Shown in pieces: positions 34,908 through 43,200 of a stretch of 64,000 bases of DNA. The position numbers and the translations under genes are program-made. The notes beneath the pieces are model-generated. The model was not told where the DNA came from and ran no database searches. It saw only the letters and a list, made by a program, of their open reading frames with translations. The first letter of the stretch is position 1, and every line of letters begins with the position of its first letter. The stretch comes from Prostheceraeus crozeri (Eukaryota > Platyhelminthes > Polycladida > Euryleptidae): contig CAJQUW010004480.1 of assembly GCA_907163375.1 (NCBI GenBank), forward strand, positions 1-64,000, read 5' to 3'.

Positions 34908-35090
34908 TGGCTGTAGAATCTGAAGGTTTTAATTGGACTGACTAAATGTCATTACTGTTTTGTGAAAAATACACACATTTCGTAAACTTTCGATGTGCAG
35001 TATACCTGTGTCTGGTGTTCAGTAGAAGTGCTTTCTTCTGTACATAATTGAGATGATCCTGCATGCTTTATTGAGATTTTTCAAATGATG

Positions 35091-35098
35091 TGATACAA
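35091..35098 (+). repeat. Target-site duplication, left copy
   Basis: TGATACAA immediately before the left terminal inverted repeat; the identical octamer follows the right terminus at 57853-57860. Confidence 0.9.
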
Positions 35099-35280
35099 GT
35101 AGTAACAAAAGGTCCAGAATAAACACAGCGCGCCCCCCCTCCCCCCCTCCCCCCCTCTGGAACGACAGAGGTTGTGGTCTGTCGTGGTGTGCCGGCCAGG
35201 TGGGTTCGCAAACTGTTCGCTGACTCCCCCCCCCCTCTGCAACGACAGAGTGTGAGACTCGAGTGAGTTGGTCGGACCGC
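35099..35280 (+). repeat. Left terminal inverted repeat and C-tract region
   Basis: The outer 34 bases are identical in both termini. They run into tracts of seven or more C separated by single T (35132-35155), then ACGACAGAG and a second C10 tract near 35227. On the opposite strand the G-runs could form a quadruplex. Confidence 0.75.
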
Positions 35281-35283
35281 CTG

Positions 35284-35371
35284 GTTGACTTGGGCGACCG
35301 TCTAGGTTGACGTGGGCGACCGTCTAGGTTGACGTGGGCGACCGTCTAGGTTGACATGGGCGACCGCCTAG
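35284..35371 (+). repeat. 22-bp minisatellite, four copies
   Basis: The unit GTTGACGTGGGCGACCGTCTAG repeats four times with single-base changes. The inverted counterpart is at about 57580-57670. Confidence 0.8.
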
Positions 35372-35389
35372 GTTGTCTTGGATGGTGAA

Positions 35390-37590
35390 ACGGTGGCCAG
35401 ATTCGGATTCAGCGTCAAATTCTGCATCTGTGATGTGATTTCCAGCTCAATCGGCGAGAAAAACTGTTTCTTCAAAATTTTGGCAGAGTTAAAATTTGGG
35501 ACGTTTTGGTGTGTAGGGCCCAAACGAAGCCTCGGATGAGAAAACGGAGGCCAGATTCGGATTCAGCGTGAAATTCTGCATCTGTATGGTGAATTTGAAA
35601 GCAATCGGAGAGAAAAAATTTTTCGCTGACGCCCCCCCCCCTCTGGACAGCTTGCTTCGATTTTGGCTTCCAGTGGATGGATTTTGTCGTGCGATAGCTC
35701 GTTTGAAAGCTAAGAGTGAGACAAATTCAGTGAAAGAATCGGCTTGTTCCTATCTGTCTTCGTTTAGATGTGAGACGCCATTTAAGATTTTGGGACATTG
35801 GCGAAAAACGACAGAGTTAGAATTTGGGACGTTTTGGGCTCTAGCTTCAAAACGAAGCATCGGATTGGAAAACGGATTTCAGATTTGGAATCAGCGTGAA
35901 ATTCTTTATCTGTATGGTGAGTTTCAAGTCAATCGGAGAGAAAAAATTTCCAACATTTTTCGAAAAAACGACAGAGTTAGAATTTGGGACGTTTTGGTGT
36001 GTAGCGCCCAAACGAAGCATCGGATGAGAAAACGGAGGCCAGATTCGGAATCTACGTGAAATTTTGGGTTAGGAAGGATGTTTCCAGCGAAATCGGAGAG
36101 AAAAAATTTTCACTGACGTCCCCCCCCCTCTGGACAGCTTGCTTCGATTTTGGCTTCCAGTGGACGGATTTTGTCGTGCGATAGCTCGTTTGAAAGCTAA
36201 GAGTGAGACAAATTCACTGAAAGAATCGGCTTGTTCCTATCTGTCTTCGTTTAGATGTGAGACGCCATTTAAGATTTTGGGACATTGGCGAAAAACGACA
36301 GAGTTAGAATTTGGGACGTTTTGGGCTCTAGCTTCAAAACGAAGCATCGGATTGGAAAACGGATTTCAGATTTGGAATCAGCGTGAAATTCTTTATCTGT
36401 ATGGTGAGTTTCAAGTCAATCGGAGAGAAAAAATTTTCAACATTTTTCGAAAAAACGACAGAGTTAGAATTTGGGACGTTTTGGTGTGTAGCGCCCAAAC
36501 GAAGCATCGGATGAGAAAACGGAGGCCAGATTCGGAATCTACGTGAAATTTTGGGTTAGGAAGGATGTTTCCAGCGAAATCGGAGAGAAAAAATTTTCAC
36601 TGACGTCCCCCCCCCTCTGGACAGCTTGCTTCGATTTTGGCTTCCAGTGGACGGATTTTGTCGTGCGATAGCTCGTTTGAAAGCTAAGAGTGAGACAAAT
36701 TCAGTGAAAGAATCGGCTTGTTCCTATCTGTCTTCGTTTAGATGTGAGACGCCATTTAAGATTTTGGGACATTGGCGAAAAACGACAGAGTTAGAATTTG
36801 GGACGTTTTGGGCTCTAGCTTCAAAACGAAGCATCGGATTGGAAAACGGATTTCAGATTTGGAATCAGCGTGAAATTCTTTATCTGTATGGTGAGTTTCA
36901 AGTCAATCGGAGAGAAAAAATTTTCAACATTTTTCGAAAAAACGACAGAGTTAGAATTTGGGACGTTTTGGTGTGTAGCGCCCAAACGAAGCATCGGATG
37001 AGAAAACGGAGGCCAGATTCGGAATCTACGTGAAATTGTGGGTTAGGAAGGATGTTTCCAGCGAAATCGGAGAGAAAAAATTTTCACTGACGTCCCCCCC
37101 CCTCTGGACAGCTTGCTTCGATTTTGGCTTCCAGTGGACGGATTTTGTCGTGCGATAGCTCGTTTGAAAGCTAAGAGTGAGACAAATTCAGTGAAAGAAT
37201 CGGCTTGTTCCTATCTGTCTTCGTTTAGATGTGAGACGCCATTTAAGATTTTGGGACATTGGCGAAAAACGACAGAGTTAGAATTTGGGACGTTTTGGGC
37301 TCTAGCTTCAAAACGAAGCATCGGATTGGAAAACGGATTTCAGATTTGGAATCAGCGTGAAATTCTTTATCTGTATGGTGAGTTTCAAGTCAATCGGAGA
37401 GTTTCAAGTCAATCGGCGAGAAAAATGTTCAACATTTTTCGGAAAAACGACAGAGTTAGAATTTTTGCGATGGCTGCCTACTGTAGAGCCAAAACGAAGC
37501 ATCGGATGGGAAAACGGAGGCCAGATTCGGATTCAGCGTCAAATTCTACATGGAAATGGTGTATTTCCAGCTCAATCGGAGCACTAGAAC
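35390..37590 (+). repeat. 487-bp tandem repeat block, left arm (four units)
   Basis: Each unit starts with a C9-C10 tract followed by CTCTGGACAGCTTGCTTCGA (near 35641, 36127, 36614 and 37101); the spacing is 487 bp. Units have an inner repeat of about 150-170 bp (CGACAGAGTTAGAATTTGGG ... AACGAAGCATCGGAT). Each carries a 135-codon open frame that follows from unit near-identity; its codons show no domain or motif, and the frame changes in the outermost and innermost partial units. I treat it as non-coding. Confidence 0.8.
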
Positions 37591-37629
37591 CGGAGATAGA
37601 CGGGATTTTTAGTGTTTGGATGATGGGTA

Positions 37630-37664
37630 TTACGTCATCAGCTGATCGCCACACACTATATAAG
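37630..37664 (+). promoter_or_regulatory. Candidate promoter: TTACGTCA, CAGCTG and TATATAAG
   Basis: TTACGTCA (37630-37637), a CRE/ATF-like site, overlaps the approach to CAGCTG (37639-37644), and TATATAAG lies at 37657-37664. A start would fall near 37690, directed into the core. The mirror copy lies at 55777-55811 on the minus strand. Prediction by motif only. Confidence 0.45.
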
Positions 37665-38149
37665 CTGGGAACCGACGGAGACTTTTCATTTAGAGGAGAA
37701 CGATTGTCAGAGGTAGGTCGTCTCTCTGAGCTCCGATGATAGCTTCGGACATTCCAAATCCCGAGTTTCTGTAAGAAACCGACTTAGAAAATTTCATTGC
37801 TGATATCAGCTAAGGCGTCAGACTTCGAGGTTCGCCAGGAGATGGCCTTCGTCTCCAGGCCATAAAAGACTCCAAAACTTTAAAGGCTTGTAACTTTGCT
37901 TCTACAAGTCCGTTTGACTTGATTCAAAAAAGGTTCGGTCGCTATTGACCTGCCCTAAGTGATGGACTACTTATAAAATTTCATAAGTAGTGCTAAAAAG
38001 TTGAAAAATTTAAATTCACTATTTTTGGAGGTTTTCTGGGGTTTTCGACCCTGCTGAAGTCAATGAAAGCATTTTTAATGATGTCTGAGCCAGTCTTCTC
38101 ATGCTATAAGCGGCTTTTCACTGAAAGCGAGCAAGACACGGAGAGTTTT

Positions 38150-38295
38150 GCTGTAATATTCCACTGACAGGGTGTTCCTTCGGGACGGCGGACGATGCCG
38201 TAGTGATAAGTGTGGCAAGGGAATGTGTCATATTTGAGACCGTAACCGCTGGGGCAACTCATGTTGGGCATTTGACACAGCTCTCAACGTAGCAC
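38150..38295 (+). ncRNA. Structured module M, copy 1
   Basis: Shared skeleton with 38821-38970 and 39766-39915: GTAATA..TCC, GTTCC-TTCG-GGAC hairpin (UUCG at 38179-38182), CGGC-(7 nt)-GCCG hairpin (38186-38200), CATGTTGGGC near 38260 and CTCAACGTAGC near 38283. The last two can pair (AUGUUG with CAACGU). The reading frames are not conserved among the copies, while the hairpins are. Transcription is not shown. Confidence 0.45.
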
Positions 38296-38388
38296 TTTGA
38301 ACGCCAATCGGTTGAGTCTTAGCTATCTTGTCATGGGTGGCCTCTAAACATCTCCATTGCAAAACGCTGGTGAATCAAGCTCTCTACG

Positions 38389-38475
38389 GCTTGCTATCAA
38401 GCTGATCAAAGCAATAACTTGGGATGTTTCCTCAAGGTTTTCAAGTATGCTGAGTTCAAATCTGCTATCAGATTT
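38389..38475 (+). other. Two perfect hairpins with loop CTAT
   Basis: GCTTG-CTAT-CAAGC at 38389-38402 and AAATCTG-CTAT-CAGATTT at 38458-38475. Further members of the same family are at 38734-38745, 38775-38792, 39244-39269 and 39720-39745. Confidence 0.7.
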
Positions 38476-38519
38476 CAAATTTAGCTAAGTCTAAGGCAGC
38501 TTTGAGGGGTTAGATCCCA

Positions 38520-38639
38520 GCTACTGATCACTACCTTTGACTCGGCGTTCCTGTTACCACTTCGGGGCAGTGACAATGATGTCTTCAGCTGTAAAGAGCG
38601 GGTATCGGGGAAGATCTCTCACTTCCCTAGTGATCAGTA
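38520..38639 (+). other. 12-bp stem enclosing an internal structured region
   Basis: TACTGATCACTA near 38522-38533 pairs exactly with TAGTGATCAGTA near 38628-38639. Between them lie CGTTCC and CACTTCGGGGCAGTG-type sequence. A further C(UUCG)G hairpin GCC-TTCG-GGC follows at 38644-38653. Confidence 0.65.
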
Positions 38640-38733
38640 CAAGGCCTTCGGGCTGTCGACGGGATCGAGTGCCACTCACTACACTCAAATCTATCATTCC
38701 TCACTAAGTGTAAATTACTGACTATACATTTGT

Positions 38734-38792
38734 CCTGCTATCAGGTTGTTTTGACTTGGTATCTAGTTGAATAGTCTCTTGCTATCAAGAGA
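38734..38792 (+). other. Two more hairpins with loop CTAT
   Basis: CCTG-CTAT-CAGG at 38734-38745 and TCTCTTG-CTAT-CAAGAGA at 38775-38792, the latter with a perfect 7-bp stem. Confidence 0.7.
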
Positions 38793-38820
38793 TTCACTTC
38801 TGCTCATAAAGCACATCATC

Positions 38821-38970
38821 GCTGTAATACCTCCTTTGCTCGAGCGTTCCTTCGGGACGGCGGGTACTGCCGTAGAGGGATTGTGTTGCACGGGTTGTTC
38901 GTCGTTTGTTAGACCGAAACCTCTGAGCCGTTGCTCATGTTGGGCGTTCGACTTCATACTCAACGTGACG
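38821..38970 (+). ncRNA. Structured module M, copy 2
   Basis: Same skeleton as copy 1: GCTGTAATACCTCC, CGTTCC-TTCG-GGACG (UUCG at 38851-38854), CGGC-GGGTACT-GCCG (38858-38872), CATGTTGGGC near 38936 and CTCAACGTG (38959-38967). CATGTTG pairs with CAACGTG over seven positions including one G-U. The two overlapping ORFs here (one per strand) are by-products of this module. Confidence 0.45.
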
Positions 38971-39012
38971 TTTTCTCTCGCCAGGTCAGAGTACTTCAGC
39001 CATTCGACAAAG

Positions 39013-39130
39013 GTTAGTCTTTATGATATGGAGTAGAGTGAAATGTAATTCATTAGATGCCCCTTCAATGATTGCTCCCATGATAAACGTTGATGAGACA
39101 AATGAAATGATTCTCATCTTCCTTTTTCAG
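39013..39130 (+). other. Possible 118-bp intron in the core
   Basis: A donor-like AAAG|GTTAGT at 39012/39013 and an acceptor with a strong pyrimidine tract, CTTCCTTTTTCAG, ending at 39130. Length and signals suit a short invertebrate intron. An alternative donor is AG|GTAGGT at 37712/37713. No transcript evidence. Confidence 0.3.
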
Positions 39131-39180
39131 TGATTGAAATCTACTAACACACTACCGTATAATCGTCCACTATGGGACAA

Positions 39181-39270
39181 GACATGATAGAGCCTCCACG
39201 CGCTTTGCCCTGGGCAGTCTTCGGACTGGCGAATACTATCATTAAGTTGAATCTGCTATCAGTCAACTTG
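39181..39270 (+). ncRNA. Three-stem module B, copy 1
   Basis: Outer stem ATGATAG (39184-39190) with CTATCAT (39236-39242) encloses the perfect tetraloop hairpin CAGTC-TTCG-GACTG (39215-39228). Directly after it, AAGTTGA-AT-CTG-CTAT-CAG-TCAACTT (39244-39269) forms a 10-bp stem with a 2-nt bulge and loop CTAT. The loop-side CTATCA could alternatively pair with TGATAG of the outer stem. Confidence 0.5.
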
Positions 39271-39293
39271 AACGTTGCGTCGCGTTAGAGGGG

Positions 39294-39301
39294 TATATAA
39301 A
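39294..39301 (+). promoter_or_regulatory. TATA box before the 88-codon ORF
   Basis: TATATAAA lies 32 bp before the ATG at 39333. The expected start (about 25-31 bp downstream of the box) falls in CATTTCATTTCATTTCAATC, giving a very short leader. The same box is kept in the right arm (54140-54147, minus strand). Confidence 0.5.
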
Positions 39302-39332
39302 CCACTGCCTCTCATTTCATTTCATTTCAATC

Positions 39333-39599
39333 ATGCAGACGCCGAACAGTCAAGTCAGCTCTCCTCGCGGACCGCAGTTAAGGCCGCGAAATTTATTTGA
39401 GGAGTTTGTCAGGCTAGAGGAGCAAGACAGAGTTTTTAATAATCTTGCTCGGATTGGCAATCCGATGACAGCAACTGCTGTCAATCCAACGGAATGGCGC
39501 TACATTCCACTTTTTAGCCATGTGCCAGCTAGTGTGGAAGTCGACAGTGCTACCAAAGAGAGAGTCAAAGACTCTCTCAGCAGAATTGGTAGGGTGTAA
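39333..39599 (+). CDS. 88-residue ORF of the palindromic element, left copy
   Basis: The frame encodes a small soluble protein: a Pro/Ser/Arg-rich N-terminus (NSQVSSPRGPQLRPRN), an acidic-basic helical segment (LFEEFVRLEEQDRVFNNLAR), and a C-terminal TKERVKDSLSRIGRV. It has no signal peptide, membrane segment or known domain, and I do not recognise it. Support for coding: a TATA box at the right place, an ATG as first start, the same 88 residues unchanged in the other arm, and AATAAA signals downstream. It is framed by the two B modules (39181-39270 and 39656-39746). Against: high arm identity would keep any ORF open. The overlapping reverse frame (39500-39979) differs by one residue between the arms and is probably a shadow. 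Confidence 0.4.
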   Translation: MQTPNSQVSSPRGPQLRPRNLFEEFVRLEEQDRVFNNLARIGNPMTATAVNPTEWRYIPLFSHVPASVEVDSATKERVKDSLSRIGRV

Positions 39600-39655
39600 G
39601 ATGACGTTACTCCCGAGAACGAACCATCGGCTCTCTTAAGGGCCACCATGGGGCA

Positions 39656-39746
39656 AGACATGATAGAACCTCCTCGCGGTTTGCCCTGGGCAGTCTTCGG
39701 ACTGGCGAATACTATCATTAAGTTGAATCTGCTATCAGTCAACTTG
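39656..39746 (+). ncRNA. Three-stem module B, copy 2
   Basis: Starts about 55 bp after the ORF stop and repeats copy 1 with few changes: ATGATAG (39660-39666) with CTATCAT (39712-39718), CAGTC-TTCG-GACTG (39691-39704), AAGTTGA..CTG-CTAT-CAG-TCAACTT (39720-39745). It forms a direct repeat around the 88-codon ORF. Confidence 0.5.
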
Positions 39747-39765
39747 AACGTTGCAAATGAAGTTC

Positions 39766-39915
39766 GGTGTAATACTTCCTTTCGACGGGCGTTCCTGTAA
39801 AGGGCGGCGGTGAAACCCGTAGCTATGTATACCGCAAGGGACATTCGGCAATGGTCAATCTTGTTAAACCTCTCTGCGTCATGTTTGCAAGTGATTGCCT
39901 CTGTCTCAACGTAGT
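39766..39915 (+). ncRNA. Structured module M, copy 3 (diverged)
   Basis: Keeps GGTGTAATACTTCC, CGTTCC, GGCGG...CCGTAG, CATGTT and CTCAACGTAG in the same order and spacing as copies 1 and 2, but the UUCG loop is replaced by TGTAAA. The stems remain possible, which favours conservation at RNA or DNA-structure level. Confidence 0.4.
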
Positions 39916-40229
39916 ATGCATTCGCGCCAGGGCGACATTTAGCCAACTGTCGAAGGTTGCCTAAAACTTTCCATTGCATACGTTATGAGAACCATGAGTT
40001 CTACCTGTCTCTATCAATGAGACGAATTGATGAATGGAATGAAATGGGAGGACACTCACGCGCCACACGCAACATAACACACTTCTCTCTTCCGTAGTCT
40101 AACAAGCTCTTTACACATGGATCGCAGTCGATTGCTATCCCTGTATCAGAAGTGTAAGCTATCTTAATTTATTTGACACTATTTCATCTATTATCATCAT
40201 CGTCCATATGAAATGTTTTAAGATTTACA

Positions 40230-43200
40230 AGTTAGACTAAGCGTTCTACTATTTGTAAATGAAAGATATAGTTTCAACAGTTTACAGATTGAAAATAAAG
40301 TTTCAATAGTGTGTGTGTGTGTATGTTAAGAATAAAGTTTTATCTGTTTGTATGTTAGAAATAGAATGAAGTTTCACCAGTTTACAAGTTAAGAATAAAG
40401 TTCTATCTGTTTATATGTTAGAAATAAAATAAAGTTTCAATAGTTTGCAAGTTAAAAATAAAGTTTCAATAGTTTACAAGTTTTAAAATAAAGTTTAAAT
40501 AGTGTGCAAGATAAAAAATAAAGTTTGAACAGTTTACAAGCTGAAATAAAGTTTTAATAGTGTACACGTTGGAAATAAAGTTTTAATAGTTTATGTGCTT
40601 CAAAATAGAGTTATAACAGTTTATATGTTAGAAATAAAATGAAGTTTCATCAGTTTACAAGTTAAGAATAAAGTTCTATCTGTTTGTCTGATAGAAATAA
40701 AACAAAGTTTCAACCGTTTACAAGTTAAAAATAAAGTTTCAACAGTTTACAAGTTAAAATTAAAGCTTCAACAATTACAAGTTAAAAATAAAACTTCAAA
40801 AGTTTACCAGTTAGAAATAAAGTTTCATCAGTTTACAAGTCAAAATAAAGTTTCAACAGATTATAAGTTAAAAGAAAAGTTCCAATAGTATGTGCATTAG
40901 AAATAACGTTTCAGCTGTTTGTATGTTAGAAATAAGATAAAGTTTCAATTGTGTGTACGTTAGAAATAAAGTTCTATCTGTTTCTATGATAGAAATAAAA
41001 CAAAGTTTCAACCGTTAACAAGTTAAAAATAAAGTTTCAAGAGTTTACAAGTTAAAACTAATGTTTCAATAGTGTATGTATGTTAAGAATAAAGTTAGAA
41101 CAGTTTACAAGCTGAAATAAAGTTTTAATAGTGTACACGTTGGAAATAAAGTTTTAATAGTTTATGTGCTTCAAAATAGAGTTATAACAGTTTATATGTT
41201 AGAAATAAAGTTTCAACAGTCTACAAGTTAAAAATAAAATTATAACTGTTTCAAGAGTTTACAAGTTAGAAATTAAGTTTCAATGGTGTATGCGTTAGAA
41301 ATAAAGTTTTAGCTGTTTGTATATCAAAATAAAGTTTCAAGAGTTTACAAGTTAGAAATAAAATGAAGGTTCACCAGTTTACAAGTTAAGAATGAAGTTC
41401 TATCTGTTTGTATGTTAGAAATAAAACAAAGTTTCAACCGTTAACAAGTTAAAAATAAAGTTTTAAGAGTTACAAGTTAAAACTAATGTTTCAATAGTGT
41501 GTGTATGTTAAGAATAAAGTTTTATCTGTTTGTATGTTAGAAATAGAATGAAGTTTCACCAGTTTACAAGTTAAGAATAAAGTTCTATCTGTTTATATGT
41601 TAGAAATAAAATAAAGTTTCAATAGTTTGCAAGTTAAAAATAAAGTTTCAATAGTTTACAAGTTTTAAAATAAAGTTTAAATAGTGTGCAAGATAAAAAA
41701 TAAAGTTTGAACAGTTTACAAGCTGAAATAAAGTTTTAATAGTGTACACGTTGGAAATAAAGTTTTAATAGTTTATGTGCTTCAAAATAGAGTTATAACA
41801 GTTTATATGTTAGAAATAAAATGAAGTTTCATCAGTTTACAAGTTAAGAATAAAGTTCTATCTGTTTGTATGTTAGAAATAAAACAAAGTTTCAACCGTT
41901 TACAAGTTAAAATAAAGTTTCAACAGTTTACAAGTTAAAATTAAAGCTTCAACAATTACAAGTTAAAAATAAAACTTCAAAAGTTTACCAGTTAGAAATA
42001 AAGTTTCATCAGTTTACAAGTCAAAATAAAGTTTCAACAGATTATAAGTTAAAAGAAAAGTTCCAATAGTATGTGCATTAGAAATAACGTTTCAGCTGTT
42101 TGTATGTTAGAAATAAGATAAAGTTTCAATTGTGTGTACGTTAGAAATAAAGTTCTATCTGTTTCTATGATAGAAATAAAACAAAGTTTCAACCGTTAAC
42201 AAGTTAAAAATAAAGTTTTAAGAGTTTACAAGTTAAAACTAATGTTTCAATAGTGTATGTATGTTAAGAATAAAGTTAGAACAGTTTACAAGCTGAAATA
42301 AAGTTTTAATAGTGTACACGTTGGAAATAAAGTTTTAATAGTTTATGTGCTTCAAAATAGAGTTATAACAGTTTATATGTTAGAAATAAAATGAAGTTTC
42401 ATCAGTTTACAAGTTAAGAATAAAGTTCTATCTGTTTGTATGTTAGAAATAAAACAAAGTTTCAACCGTTAACAAGTTAAAAATAAAGTTTTAAGAGTTT
42501 ACAAGTTAAACTAATGTTTCAATAGTGTGTGTATGTTAAGAATAAAGTTTTATCTGTTTGTATGTTAGAAATAGAATGAAGTTTCACCAGTTTACAAGTT
42601 ACGAATAAAGTTCTATCTCTTTAAGTTTATAAGTTAAGAATAAAGTTCTATCTGTTTATATGTTAGAAATAGAATGAAGTTTCACCAGTTTACAAGTTAA
42701 GAATAAAGTTCTATCTGTTTATATGTTAGAAATAAAATAAAGTTTCAACAGTCTACAAGTTAAAAATAAAATTATAACTGTTTCAAGAGTTTACAAGTTA
42801 GAAATTAAGTTTCAATGGTGTATGCGTTAGAAATAAAGTTTTAGCTGTTTGTATATCAAAATAAAGTTTCAAGAGTTTACAAGTTAGAAATAAAATGAAG
42901 GTTCACCAGTTTACAAGTTAAGAATGAAGTTCTATCTGTTTGTATGTTAGAAATAAAACAAAGTTTCAACCGTTAACAAGTTAAAAATAAAGTTTTAAGA
43001 GTTACAAGTTAAAACTAATGTTTCAATAGTGTGTGTATGTTAAGAATAAAGTTTTATCTGTTTGTATGTTAGAAATAGAATGAAGTTTCACCAGTTTACA
43101 AGTTAAGAATAAAGTTCTATCTGTTTATATGTTAGAAATAAAATAAAGTTTCAATAGTTTGCAAGTTAAAAATAAAGTTTCAATAGTTTACAAGTTTTAA

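Larger units (their letters stand above)
37591..39980 (+). other. Single-copy core of the left arm
   Basis: This 2.39-kb stretch has exactly the same length as its mirror at 53461-55850 (left position + right position = 93441 throughout), with only scattered base changes. It contains two TATA-type promoters, an 88-codon ORF, three copies of a 145-150 bp module, two copies of a 90-bp three-stem module and several long perfect hairpins. This concentration of inverted repeats is not seen elsewhere in the window. Confidence 0.75.

Noticed and set aside
35568..37739. Four similar ORFs of 135-208 codons in the 487-bp repeats of the left arm
   Set aside because: They follow from unit near-identity, show no domain, and the corresponding right-arm units have changes that break the frame. 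Treated as repeat by-products.
39500..39979. 159-codon reverse ORF over the core (and its mirror at 53462-53941)
   Set aside because: It overlaps the TATA-driven 88-codon ORF and both structured modules on the opposite strand, reads against the AATAAA direction, and has no recognisable domain.
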